DNA of 36,072 nt, taken from the NCBI GenBank assembly GCA_934725285.1, contig CAKVBK010000006.1, forward strand, positions 1 through 36,072, written 5' to 3'. The notes below the pieces were generated by a model. The model had not been told where the DNA came from and ran no database searches. It worked only from the letters and a program-made list of their open reading frames with translations. Shown one piece after another: positions 15,890 through 24,980 of this stretch (position 1 is its first letter; each line of letters opens with the position of its first letter). The stretch comes from an uncultured Bacteroidales bacterium. GTDB lineage: Bacteria > Bacteroidota > Bacteroidia > Bacteroidales > UBA932. Made by a program: the position numbers and the translations under genes.

Positions 15890-17725
15890 TCAGACGGACA
15901 GCTCAAGCCAACGGGTTTCCTTGGTGTCAAGTTCCGAGGAGACATCGGCGAAACGTGTGGTGACTATCTGGAGTTCAGCGGGGTCGGTGAGGCCTCCGTT
16001 CATTTTGGACTCAAGGTCGGCTTTTTCAGCGGTCAAGGACTCGATGTCTTTCTCAAGTTGCTCAAGCTCTCGCTGTTCCTTGTAGCTCAGCTTGCGAGGG
16101 GCATCGGAGCGGGAGGTTTTGGCAGACACCTGTCCAGAAACGGGAACAGAAACGGAGTCAGAAAGCGAGGCGGATGAAGAAGCCTTGGCCGCGCGGTCTT
16201 CCTCACGGGCCTTGCTGCGTTTCTCCGCCTCGTAGTCCTTGATGAACTCACGGTACTGGCTGTAACTGCCGATGAAATCCTTGACCTCACCGCCTCCGCA
16301 GAACACGAACAGGTGATCGACCAGACGGTCCAGAAAATGGCGGTCGTGGGAGACCAGTATCAGCGTGCCTTTGAACTCCTTCAGATATTCTTCAAGAATA
16401 TTTATGGTCACGATGTCCAGATCGTTCGTCGGCTCGTCCATTATCAGCAGGTTCGGCTGCTTCATCAGGATGGTCAGCAGGTACAACCTGCGTTTCTCTC
16501 CACCGGAAAGTTTGCTGATGCGGTTGTTCAGCATATCGTGCGGGAAAAGGAACTGGCTCAACAAATGCGTGTCATTCACCGTCTCCAAAACGGTCTGATT
16601 TTCATCAAATTGCATTCCGCTCTGGCGGTAATAGCCTATCTTCAGCGACTCTCCCCTTTCGATGACACCGGTCATCGTGCCTGGATCCGATGCGTCCATA
16701 TTCCCGATCAGAAGATTGATGAATGTCGTCTTGCCGACACCGTTCCGGCCCACGATGCCGACCTTCTCGTACCGTTGGAAATTGTAGGTGAAATGGCTCA
16801 GGTAGCAGTCCCCTCCATAGTAGAAGCTGACATCCTTGCAATTGATGATCTTTGTTCCAAGCCTTGAGGCCTGCCCCATCTCGGCAAGGCTCACATTATT
16901 TGTTCTGTAAACCTGCTCTGCTCTGTCTTTGAGCTCATAGAAGGCGTTCTTGCGGTACTTCGCCTTGCCGGTTCTGGCGCACGGGCTAGCATGCATCCAC
17001 TCCAGCTCTCGGCGAAGAAGGTTTTTGATCTTGTCGGTCTCGGCGTTGTAGTTCTCGATGCGTTCCTGCCTCTTCTCCAGATAGTTCTGATAGTTACCTT
17101 TATAAATATACACGGCTCCGTGATCCATCTCCATCACCATGTTTGCCACAGAATCAAGAAAATAACGGTCGTGGGTAACCATCAGAAGGGTGCAGCGGGC
17201 GTGGGACAGATAGTTTTCCAGAAACTCAATGCCATCGATGTCCAGATGGTTCGTCGGCTCGTCCATCACGAAGAAGTCAGCCTCGCTGGCGAGCATCACG
17301 ATGATGGCGGCACGCTTGACCTCTCCGCCGGAAAGCACTTTCATCTTACGATCATATTCAGACATTCCGAAGGAGGTCAGCAGGCGGCGGACACGCTGCT
17401 CATATTCAGCAAGATGCTCTGGGTCAAGGTTCTTCGTCCACGGCTCGCTGTCGCGCATTATCTGATCCCACACGGTGGATTCGGGGTCATACTCATACTC
17501 CTGCTCAAGGAAAGCGATGCGGATGTCCTTCAGGAATATTATCTTGCCGCCAGAATCGGAGCTGTCCTTGCCGGCGAGAATGCGCAGAAGGCTGGTCTTG
17601 CCGGTGCCGTTCGGGGCGATAAGGGCAATCTTATCGCCCTCGTTGATGTTGAATCCTATGTGCTCAAACAGGACCTTGGGCCCGTAGGACTTGGAGATGT
17701 TCTCTATCTGGAGGTAACTTGGCAT
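15890..17725 (-). CDS. ABC-F family ATPase, Uup-like
   Basis: This is a soluble duplicated ATPase without membrane segments, of the ABC-F group that acts on the ribosome. With ATG 17725 (MPSYLQIENISKSYG) it has 611 residues. Domain 1: Walker A APNGTGKTS (about 38-46), signature LSGGEVKRA, Walker B VMDEPTNHLD. The charged interdomain linker is at about 225-300. Domain 2: Walker A GRNGVGKTT, signature LSGGEKRRL, Walker B IMDEPTNDLD. After residue 510 comes a Ser-rich linker and a coiled coil (KLSYKEQRELEQLEKDIESL), as in Uup. The first Walker A begins with Ala rather than Gly. The gene is divergent from the PUL2 sigma gene with a 67-bp gap. A translation-factor or DNA-structure role is likelier than antibiotic resistance, given the Uup-like tail. 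Confidence 0.9.
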   Translation of the reverse strand: MPSYLQIENISKSYGPKVLFEHIGFNINEGDKIALIAPNGTGKTSLLRILAGKDSSDSGGKIIFLKDIRIAFLEQEYEYDPESTVWDQIMRDSEPWTKNLDPEHLAEYEQRVRRLLTSFGMSEYDRKMKVLSGGEVKRAAIIVMLASEADFFVMDEPTNHLDIDGIEFLENYLSHARCTLLMVTHDRYFLDSVANMVMEMDHGAVYIYKGNYQNYLEKRQERIENYNAETDKIKNLLRRELEWMHASPCARTGKAKYRKNAFYELKDRAEQVYRTNNVSLAEMGQASRLGTKIINCKDVSFYYGGDCYLSHFTYNFQRYEKVGIVGRNGVGKTTFINLLIGNMDASDPGTMTGVIERGESLKIGYYRQSGMQFDENQTVLETVNDTHLLSQFLFPHDMLNNRISKLSGGEKRRLYLLTILMKQPNLLIMDEPTNDLDIVTINILEEYLKEFKGTLILVSHDRHFLDRLVDHLFVFCGGGEVKDFIGSYSQYREFIKDYEAEKRSKAREEDRAAKASSSASLSDSVSVPVSGQVSAKTSRSDAPRKLSYKEQRELEQLEKDIESLTAEKADLESKMNGGLTDPAELQIVTTRFADVSSELDTKETRWLELSV

Positions 17726-17745
17726 ATTCAAAAACAATCAGACAA

Positions 17746-17783
17746 CAAAAATAACCATTTGTCGGGGAAATGTCTTAATTTTG
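17746..17783. promoter_or_regulatory. Divergent -7 elements between the ABC-F gene and the PUL2 sigma gene
   Basis: On the plus strand TAATTTTG (17776-17783) lies 9 bases before the sigma ATG. On the minus strand TATTTTTG (17753-17746) lies 20 bases before the ABC-F ATG. Both match TAnnTTTG. Neither has a convincing -33 TTTG at the normal spacing, so both are tentative. Confidence 0.4.
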
Positions 17784-17792
17784 CGGTGAATT

Positions 17793-18350
17793 ATGACTTT
17801 CTGGAAAAACAAGACACAGTCTGACAAGGAACTTGCCGAAGGAATATCCAAGGGGGACGAGGCCTGCTTCGAGGCTTTGTTCAAGAGATATTATGTTGTT
17901 GTGAGAAAGTTCATATCAAGATTCATTGAAGATGATTTCCAGGCTGCGGAGGATCTGGCCCAGGAGATATTCATAAGGCTTTGGGACAGGCGCTACAGCA
18001 TCGACTCGGAAAAATCGATCAAGAACTGGCTTATCGTGTCGGCCAGAAACTCAGCCCTCAACTGGTTGAAATCCCAAAACAGAAAACCGGAGGCGGCGGC
18101 CGATATCGATGAGGAAATCGCGACCTCCCAGGATCAGGATCATGAAGGTGTCTACATCCGGCAGCTCGACGCGGAAATAGACAAGGCGATCGACGCGCTT
18201 CCGGCCAAACGCAGGACCGTGTTCAGGATGAGCCGGTTCGATCATCTTCCAAACGAAGAGATCGCCTCCAGGCTGGGACTCTCGGTGAGAACGGTCGAGA
18301 AGCACATCGAACTGGCGCTGAGGAATCTGAGGAAAGGGAATCTTTCGTGA
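17793..18350 (+). CDS. ECF RNA polymerase sigma factor (PUL2 regulator)
   Basis: This is an ECF sigma factor of 185 residues. Region 2 is seen in FQAAEDLAQEIFIRLWDRR (about 49-67) and region 4 in PAKRRTVFRMSRFDHLPNEEI and SRLGLSVRTVEKHIELAL (about 135-175). It should direct polymerase to promoters of PUL2 (18448-29868). Its anti-sigma partner is most likely the FecR protein at 20512, but a GH3 gene lies between the two. It starts close behind a TAATTTTG element, so its own leader is very short. Confidence 0.92.
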   Translation: MTFWKNKTQSDKELAEGISKGDEACFEALFKRYYVVVRKFISRFIEDDFQAAEDLAQEIFIRLWDRRYSIDSEKSIKNWLIVSARNSALNWLKSQNRKPEAAADIDEEIATSQDQDHEGVYIRQLDAEIDKAIDALPAKRRTVFRMSRFDHLPNEEIASRLGLSVRTVEKHIELALRNLRKGNLS

Positions 18351-18447
18351 ATGCAAAAAAAACATGTCAAGGTTACGTAGTCGGGGCTGAATGGTTGTAC
18401 TAATGGTGTACGCTTGGACATTCAAGCGGCCAAACCACAAAGACAAA

Positions 18448-20508
18448 ATGAAGAAATTTTTGATTATCACAGCATTGGCGTTATCTTTCATCTCCTCCTC
18501 GGCGCAGGAGATCAGCCAGGAATGCAAGGATCGGGCAAAAGCCTTGGTCGGGAAAATGACTCTTCAGGAGAAAATCGACTACATCTCAGGCTACAAGGAC
18601 GGATTCCACCTCCGTCCGATTGAAAGGCTCGGCATCCCTGAAATCAGGCTCGCCGACGGTCCACAAGGCGTGAGGAACGACACAAAGAGCACCCTGTTCG
18701 CCAGCGGAGTCGCCGCAGCGGCGTCGTGGGACGAGGAACTTGCCTACAGGATGGGCGAGGCGCTCGGCCAGGACTCAAGGGCAAGAGGCGTTCACGTGCT
18801 GCTCGGACCGGGAGTTAACATCTGCCGGAGCCCGCTCTGCGGAAGGAATTTTGAATATATGGGCGAAGATCCTTACCTTGCCTCAAGAACAGCGGTAAGT
18901 TACATCAAAGGCGTTCAGTCGCAAGGTGTTATGGCAACTATAAAGCACTTCGCACTCAACAATCAAGAATATGACCGCCATCACACCAGTTCGGACGCTG
19001 ACGAAAGGACGATGAACGAGATCTACTTCCCGACGTTCAGGGCGGCGGTGACCGAGGCCAAGGTCGGCTCGGTGATGACAAGCTACAATCTTGTGAACAA
19101 TGTCCACTCCGCCGAGAACCAGTTCCTCATCAAGGAAAACCTCAGGAACAAATGGGGATTCGAAGGACTGGTGATGTCCGACTGGACTTCGACATATTCA
19201 ACGCTCGGCACAGTGAAGGGCGGCTTGGATCTGGAGATGCCGAGGGCGTTCCTTTTCAAGTACGAGTTCATCAAACCGATGATCGACAGCGGAGTGATCA
19301 AGGAATCGGAGATCGACGAGAAGGTCCAGCATATTCTCCAGACATTCATCGCATACGGATTTCTGGACAGGCCTCAGCTCGACACCACAATTTCAGAGGA
19401 CAACAAGTTCTCCCGTGAAACTGCCTACCAGATGGCATGCGAATCCGCCGTACTGCTCAAGAATGACGGCGTTCTTCCGCTCAAGGCAGGCAGGCGGAGC
19501 AAGATCGTGATCCTTGGCCCGAACGCTGACCGGATTCCTTGCGGCGGAGGAAGCGGCAAGGTTGATCCCCTCTATTCAATATCACTGTACGAAGGACTAT
19601 CATCTCTTGGCAAGAAATGGCCGGTCTGCTTGCTGAAGCCTTCAGAGGGGCTGGACTACAACACTCCTGAGAATGTCAAGGCGATAAAGGAGGCTTCGAC
19701 CGTCATCGTGTCCGCAGGTTTCGACACCAAGACCGAGAAGGAGAACCACGACAGGACCTTCACCTTGCCGGAAGGGCAGGACGAGATGATAAGGTTCGCG
19801 GCTTCGCTGAATCCCAACGTGATCGTGGTCGTCTATGCCGGCGGAGGATTCGACATGTCGCAGTGGAAGGACAGTGTCAAAGGGATCATCCTCGGATGGT
19901 ACCCTGGCCAGGAAGGCGGACTCGCCCTCGCCAGAATGATGGCCGGAGAGTTCTCACCGTCGGGCCGTCTGCCGATCACCATCGACGCAAATCTCGCCGA
20001 CAACCCTACGGCGAACAGCTACTACCCGAAAGAGAAGGCAGAGACCAAGCGCGGTTTCACCAACAAATATGTCACCTACACAGAGGGGGTCTTCGTCGGC
20101 TACCGCGGCTACGAGCGTTCCGGCAAGAAGCCGCTCTACCCGTTCGGCTACGGACTCACCTACAGCGATTTTGAATATTCAGACATCACCATCACCCCTG
20201 CCGGTGGCGGGGTTGACGTGACTTTCACCCTGACAAACAAAGGAAAGATGAAGGCGGCGGAGGTCGCCCAGGTCTATGTGGGAGAGGTCAACCCAAGCGT
20301 GCCACGCCCTGCCAAAGAGCTGAAGGGATATTCCAAAGTCACTCTCGGAAAGGGTGAGAGCAAGGAGGTCAGAATCCACCTCGGCAAGGAGGCGTTCTCG
20401 TTCTACGACATCGACATCCACGACTTCAAGGCCAACAGCGGCAAGTTCAACATCTTTGTCGGAGCCTCATGCGAGGACATCCGGCTCACTGCTGAAACCA
20501 CGAGGTAA
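18448..20508 (+). CDS. GH3 family beta-glucosidase-type glycoside hydrolase
   Basis: This is a secreted or periplasmic exo-acting beta-glycosidase. The 686-residue protein from ATG 18448 begins with a signal peptide (KKFLIITALALSFISSSAQ) without a lipobox, which suggests a periplasmic enzyme; the frame upstream of 18448 lacks this feature. The GH3 N-terminal domain includes RLADGPQGVR, IKHFALNNQE and GLVMSDW with the nucleophile Asp245. The C-terminal sandwich includes GPNAD, KENHDRTFTLPEGQ (probable acid/base Glu) and GWYPGQEGG. A fibronectin-III-like domain closes the protein (EVAQVYVG, PAKELKGY). It may act on beta-glucosides, xylosides or N-acetylglucosaminides; the sequence does not decide. 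It ends 3 bases before fecR. A small hairpin CGCTTG/CAAGCG lies in its leader at 18411-18428. Confidence 0.93.
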   Translation: MKKFLIITALALSFISSSAQEISQECKDRAKALVGKMTLQEKIDYISGYKDGFHLRPIERLGIPEIRLADGPQGVRNDTKSTLFASGVAAAASWDEELAYRMGEALGQDSRARGVHVLLGPGVNICRSPLCGRNFEYMGEDPYLASRTAVSYIKGVQSQGVMATIKHFALNNQEYDRHHTSSDADERTMNEIYFPTFRAAVTEAKVGSVMTSYNLVNNVHSAENQFLIKENLRNKWGFEGLVMSDWTSTYSTLGTVKGGLDLEMPRAFLFKYEFIKPMIDSGVIKESEIDEKVQHILQTFIAYGFLDRPQLDTTISEDNKFSRETAYQMACESAVLLKNDGVLPLKAGRRSKIVILGPNADRIPCGGGSGKVDPLYSISLYEGLSSLGKKWPVCLLKPSEGLDYNTPENVKAIKEASTVIVSAGFDTKTEKENHDRTFTLPEGQDEMIRFAASLNPNVIVVVYAGGGFDMSQWKDSVKGIILGWYPGQEGGLALARMMAGEFSPSGRLPITIDANLADNPTANSYYPKEKAETKRGFTNKYVTYTEGVFVGYRGYERSGKKPLYPFGYGLTYSDFEYSDITITPAGGGVDVTFTLTNKGKMKAAEVAQVYVGEVNPSVPRPAKELKGYSKVTLGKGESKEVRIHLGKEAFSFYDIDIHDFKANSGKFNIFVGASCEDIRLTAETTR

Positions 20509-20511
20509 AGG

Positions 20512-21411
20512 ATGAGGAAGTTTTCTGAATATTCAGAATCAGGTCTTGAGGAACTGTTCGACTCAATCGGGCGCGAGAATGATGCCCATGAGGCCGAAAG
20601 GGCATATTCAAAGGTAGCGGCAAGACTTGGCTTGAGGAAGAGAACGGGACGGAAGGTTTTCCGTGTTGCGGCTATGGCCCTTGGAGCCGTGGCATGTGCG
20701 GCCGGATTGTTCTTCGGAGGAATCATGTTTGAAGAGGCTTCCGGGACGGACGGACTCTGGAACGAGATCACGGTCACTGACGGAGAGAACCGCACACTGA
20801 CTCTCGCCGACGGCACGCGACTCCTGCTCAAGCCAAGCAGCCGGCTCACCTATCCGTCAGGGTTTCACGGAAAGAACAGACAGGTGTTTCTGGATGGAGA
20901 GGTCTTCGCTGAAGTCTCAAAAGACAAGCATAAGCCATTCATCATAACGTCCGGGGACGTTTCCGTCAAGGTGTTGGGGACCAGGTTTGACTTCCGGTCC
21001 TACAGTTCTTCCGAAAGTTCGGAGGTGGCTCTTGAGGAAGGAGCGGTCGAGATGATAGTAAAGTCCGGTGAGACAGCGATGACATACTCCATGGCCCCGG
21101 GGGACGTGCTTCAGTACGACGGACGCTCGGGAGATGTCACCCGAAGGCGGTTCTCCCCTGAGACGATCAGCCGGATGAATGTCGCCGGATCGCTCCATTT
21201 CGTGGACCAGAGACTGGATGACATAGTTTCGGACCTTGAAAGGATCTTCGACAGAGAAATCGTCGTCGCGGATGAAAGGCTGGCGTCAAGACGCTTTGAC
21301 GCATGGTTTTCCAACGGTGAGGATATTGAGCGGATCCTTGCGTCCATCAACGCCGACGACAAAATGAGAATCGTGACCACAAACGGAGTGATCTACATTT
21401 ATTCAAAATAA
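20512..21411 (+). CDS. FecR-family anti-sigma factor (PUL2)
   Basis: This is an inner-membrane anti-sigma factor of 299 residues. The cytoplasmic part is short (1-48). A transmembrane helix lies at about 50-72 (VAAMALGAVACAAGLFFGG). The periplasmic FecR domain covers about 85-190 (LADGTRLLLKPSSRLTYPSG, VKVLGTRFDF). The C-terminal DUF4974-like domain covers about 225-299 (FVDQRLDDIVSDLERIFD). It would pass the signal from the STN domain of the SusC at 21447 to the sigma factor at 17793. The gene follows the GH3 gene by 3 bases, so they are co-transcribed. Confidence 0.92.
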   Translation: MRKFSEYSESGLEELFDSIGRENDAHEAERAYSKVAARLGLRKRTGRKVFRVAAMALGAVACAAGLFFGGIMFEEASGTDGLWNEITVTDGENRTLTLADGTRLLLKPSSRLTYPSGFHGKNRQVFLDGEVFAEVSKDKHKPFIITSGDVSVKVLGTRFDFRSYSSSESSEVALEEGAVEMIVKSGETAMTYSMAPGDVLQYDGRSGDVTRRRFSPETISRMNVAGSLHFVDQRLDDIVSDLERIFDREIVVADERLASRRFDAWFSNGEDIERILASINADDKMRIVTTNGVIYIYSK

Positions 21412-21446
21412 CCAAAACTCTTAGTAACAACCATTTTTAATTAACA

Positions 21447-24400
21447 ATGATGAGAGATTACGGATCCCGTCATTCAGGACGTTTGCTCCTGGTGACCATT
21501 CTTTCGGTGTTCCTATGCTCCGGCGCTTTAGCGCAGAACATAACACTGAATCTGAAGAACGTCTCTGTCAGGGAGGCTATAGCCCGACTGCACAGCGAAG
21601 GTAATTATTCCATTGTTGTCAACGCGCAAGACATCGACATGGACAGAACCGTCACAGTGAATGTGAAAAACGGTTCGATCAATGATGTCCTCGGTCAGAT
21701 CTTCGCGGGAGACAACGTCAGGTTCATCATCAAGGACAACCACGTCACAGTTGTCAAGAATGAGCCTCAGCAAAACAAAACGACCGGCCAACCAGTCAGG
21801 AATATACTGAAAGGCAAGGTGTTGAACAAACAGGGTGAGCCTCTGGTAGGAGCCTCGGTGCGCGTGTCCGGCACACATGATGTGGGAATCGCCGATGTGG
21901 ACGGCAACTACTCCGTCACCGGATTCAGCTATCCGGCGGAAGTGGAGGTCAACTATCTCGGCTACGAAGACATGAAGGTCACACTGACGGGCAAGGAGAG
22001 GACTCCTTACGACATCGTGCTCAGCGAGTCCGACAATGTCCTTTCCGACGCTGTCGTGGTCGGTTACGGTGTCCAGAAAAAAGCCAACCTTACCGGTGCG
22101 GTGGCGGCGATCTCGGCCGAAGAGATGAAGGACAGGCCTGTTGCCAGTGTCGGCCAGGCGCTTCAGGGCATGATTCCGAACCTGAACATCACACAGGCGT
22201 CAGGACAGCCAGGCGCAGGCAGCACCTACAACATCCGAGGCAACACCTCTCCGAACGGTGGATCCCCACTCATCCTCGTGGACGGGATGGAGACATATCT
22301 GGACAGGATCAACTCAAATGACATAGAGTCCATCTCCGTACTGAAAGACGCGTCGTCAGCGGCCATCTACGGAGCCAGGGCCGCGTTCGGTGTGATCCTC
22401 GTGACGACCAAGAGCGGAAAGAAGGAGCAGGCGCCTACCGTCACTTTCGACGGAAGGTACTCCGTGTCCGCCAACACCGCGTCAACTGATTTTGAGACAA
22501 GAGGTTACTACTCCGCCTACATCGCCGACCTCTTCATGAAGACCAAGGGAGGTGTTCCGTACACCAGCTACACGGAGTATGATTACCAAAGGCTTTGGGA
22601 ACGCAGGAACGACAAGACCGAGAATCCAGAACGGCCTTGGGTTCTGACAGAGATGCGCAACGGCCGCCTCTCCTATGTCTATCTCGGCAACTTCGACTGG
22701 TACAACTACGTCTATGACGAGAGCCGCCCGACGCAAGACTACAATGTCACCGTCCAGGGAGGCACGAAAAACGTGACCTACATGGTCAGCGGAAGGTTTT
22801 ACCGCCAGCAGGGTATCTGGAGAATCTCTCCGGACAACTACACATCCTACAACGCCAGATCCAAGGTGGACATCCAGCTGAAGCCTTGGCTGAGGCTGTC
22901 CAACAACACCAAATTGTTCAACGGTGACTACTATTACCGCTACAACAATGTCCGCAAGCCTATCCTCCACGCCCTCGCGAGCTTCGTTCCTGTCAACCCT
23001 GACGGAACCGCCGTCTCACACACGGTACTGACAAACTCTTCGTCACACTACATTATGGACGGCTACAACGCGATGATGAGAAAAAAGAAGAACTGGGGCA
23101 ACAAGAGGACGTTCGAACTCACAAGCACTTGGGCTCTCACGGCCGACATAGCCCAAGGCCTCAAGTTCAACGCTGACTTCTCCTACAAGTTCGGCTATCT
23201 CAGGAACGAGTACAGGGACTGCGCGGTTGAATATTCCCTATATCCTGGCGAGATTCTTCAGGAATCCACGAGCTCGTTCAAGGACCAGCTTTCCGACATC
23301 GTCTATGAGCAGAACAACTACGTGGCCAACGGCTACTTTTCCTACGACAACACATTCGCGTCCAAGCATCACGTCTCTGCCGTGGCCGGATTCAACTACG
23401 AGGCCCGTCACTACAAGGATCTAAACGTGCGCCGTCAGGACCTTCTGTCCGAGGACCTTTCTGATTTCAACCTCGCGACCGGAGAGATCAGCCAACTCAC
23501 CGGAGGTATAAGTGAATATTCATTGGCAGGCTTCTTCTTCCGGGCCACTTATGACTACTGCGGGAAGTACCTGTTCGAAGTCAACGGACGTTACGACGGC
23601 AGTTCCAGATTCCTCGGTGACAACGTCTGGGGATTCTTCCCATCCGCCTCCGCGGCATGGAGGATCAGTGACGAACCGTTCTGGACATCTTTCAGGCCAG
23701 TGGCAAACAACGTGAAACTGAGGGCTTCATACGGTTCCCTCGGCAACCAGAACATCGGCTATTACGATTACTACCAGAACATCAACACCAAGGGTAACAT
23801 GAGCTACACCTTCGATGGTTCCTCCCTCGGAGGGCATGCCACGGTCGACGACCCTGTCGCCACCGGCACTTGGGAGACTGTCGTGTCCAAGAACATCGGA
23901 CTTGACCTCGGCTTCCTCAAGGACAGGCTTACAGTCAACGCTGACGCCTACATCCGCGACACCAAGGGGATTCTGACCAAGGGCAAAAAACTTCCTTCAA
24001 TCTACGGAGCGTCAGAGCCGAAGGTCAATGCCAACGACATCAGGACCAAAGGCTGGGAACTTCAGATTGAATGGAAGGACTCGTTCATGCTGGCCAAGCG
24101 CCGCTTCAACTGGTACGTCGGAGGCAACATCGCAGACTACACCGCCGAGTACACCAAGACCGACAACCCGTCAGGACTCTTTTCCGAGCCTTACAAGGGC
24201 AAGAAACTCGGTGAAATCTGGGGATTCAAGGTTGATGGCCTGTTCGCTTCCGATGAAGAGGCCGCTGAATATGCCTCAAAAGTCGATATGTCCAAGGTCT
24301 GCAAGGATTACTATTCGTCAATCGGGGACTACGGCAAGGGCGTGCGTGGAGGCGACATGAAATACCTCGACCTCAACGGTGACAGGGAGCTCAGCTTCGG

Positions 24401-24974
24401 GCAGAACACTCTTGAAGATCCGGGAGACCGTGTCGTCATCGGCAACTCCCAGCCTCGCTTCATCTACGGCTTCCACACCGGATTCGACTATGCGGGATTC
24501 GACTTCGCGATATTCTTCCAGGGGATAGGTCATCAAGACTGGTACCCGGGTTCAGACAATATGCACTTCTGGGGACCGTACACCCGTCCATACGTCTCTT
24601 TCGTCGGACGTGACTTTATGTCACACGTCTGGTCAGAGACCAACAAGGACGCGTACTATCCAAGGGCAAGAGGCTACTCAGCCTTGAACGCTGGCTCGCT
24701 TTACTACACCAACAACAGATACCTCCAGAACCTGGCCTACTTGCGTCTGAAGAACCTTACACTCGGCTACACCATACCTGAGAAATTCAGCAGGAAAGCC
24801 GGCATCTCCAAGTTGAGGATCTACTTCAGCGGTGAGAACCTCTGGTACACAAGTCCGGTCAAAAAGCACAACAAGTACGTTGATCCTGAGCTGCTTGCTA
24901 TCGCAAGCAACAAAAACGGAGACACCTACTCCTTCTACAAGACATTCTCGTTCGGCCTTACTCTGACATTTTAA
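21447..24974 (+). CDS. SusC/RagA-type TonB-dependent outer-membrane transporter with STN domain (PUL2)
   Basis: This is an outer-membrane importer of 1175 residues. The signal peptide covers about 1-29 (FLCSGALAQ). The STN domain covers about 32-105 (ITLNLKNVSVREAIARL). The carboxypeptidase-regulatory-like domain covers about 122-200 (LKGKVLNKQGEPLVGASVRV). The plug covers about 215-335 (DAVVVGYGVQKKANLTGAV, SSAAIYGARAAFGVILVTTK). The barrel follows and ends with FGLTLTF. It is separated from fecR by 35 bases and is followed 6 bases later by susD. The ligand is unknown; the downstream phosphoesterase and DUF5689 protein are the only hints. Confidence 0.95.
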   Translation: MMRDYGSRHSGRLLLVTILSVFLCSGALAQNITLNLKNVSVREAIARLHSEGNYSIVVNAQDIDMDRTVTVNVKNGSINDVLGQIFAGDNVRFIIKDNHVTVVKNEPQQNKTTGQPVRNILKGKVLNKQGEPLVGASVRVSGTHDVGIADVDGNYSVTGFSYPAEVEVNYLGYEDMKVTLTGKERTPYDIVLSESDNVLSDAVVVGYGVQKKANLTGAVAAISAEEMKDRPVASVGQALQGMIPNLNITQASGQPGAGSTYNIRGNTSPNGGSPLILVDGMETYLDRINSNDIESISVLKDASSAAIYGARAAFGVILVTTKSGKKEQAPTVTFDGRYSVSANTASTDFETRGYYSAYIADLFMKTKGGVPYTSYTEYDYQRLWERRNDKTENPERPWVLTEMRNGRLSYVYLGNFDWYNYVYDESRPTQDYNVTVQGGTKNVTYMVSGRFYRQQGIWRISPDNYTSYNARSKVDIQLKPWLRLSNNTKLFNGDYYYRYNNVRKPILHALASFVPVNPDGTAVSHTVLTNSSSHYIMDGYNAMMRKKKNWGNKRTFELTSTWALTADIAQGLKFNADFSYKFGYLRNEYRDCAVEYSLYPGEILQESTSSFKDQLSDIVYEQNNYVANGYFSYDNTFASKHHVSAVAGFNYEARHYKDLNVRRQDLLSEDLSDFNLATGEISQLTGGISEYSLAGFFFRATYDYCGKYLFEVNGRYDGSSRFLGDNVWGFFPSASAAWRISDEPFWTSFRPVANNVKLRASYGSLGNQNIGYYDYYQNINTKGNMSYTFDGSSLGGHATVDDPVATGTWETVVSKNIGLDLGFLKDRLTVNADAYIRDTKGILTKGKKLPSIYGASEPKVNANDIRTKGWELQIEWKDSFMLAKRRFNWYVGGNIADYTAEYTKTDNPSGLFSEPYKGKKLGEIWGFKVDGLFASDEEAAEYASKVDMSKVCKDYYSSIGDYGKGVRGGDMKYLDLNGDRELSFGQNTLEDPGDRVVIGNSQPRFIYGFHTGFDYAGFDFAIFFQGIGHQDWYPGSDNMHFWGPYTRPYVSFVGRDFMSHVWSETNKDAYYPRARGYSALNAGSLYYTNNRYLQNLAYLRLKNLTLGYTIPEKFSRKAGISKLRIYFSGENLWYTSPVKKHNKYVDPELLAIASNKNGDTYSFYKTFSFGLTLTF

Positions 24975-24980
24975 AACTGA

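Noticed and set aside
15890..17725. ABC-F protein as an antibiotic-resistance determinant
   Set aside because: The C-terminal Ser-rich linker and coiled coil resemble Uup-type housekeeping members; nothing in the linker region or context points to ribosome-protection resistance.
16991..17824. 277-codon plus-strand frame opposite the ABC-F gene
   Set aside because: The ABC-F protein has all expected ATPase motifs on the other strand. The plus frame is low-complexity antisense and runs into the sigma gene.
18411..18428. CGCTTG/CAAGCG hairpin before the GH3 gene considered as a riboswitch or terminator
   Set aside because: The stem is only 6 bp, with no T tract and no larger conserved structure; noted in the GH3 entry only.
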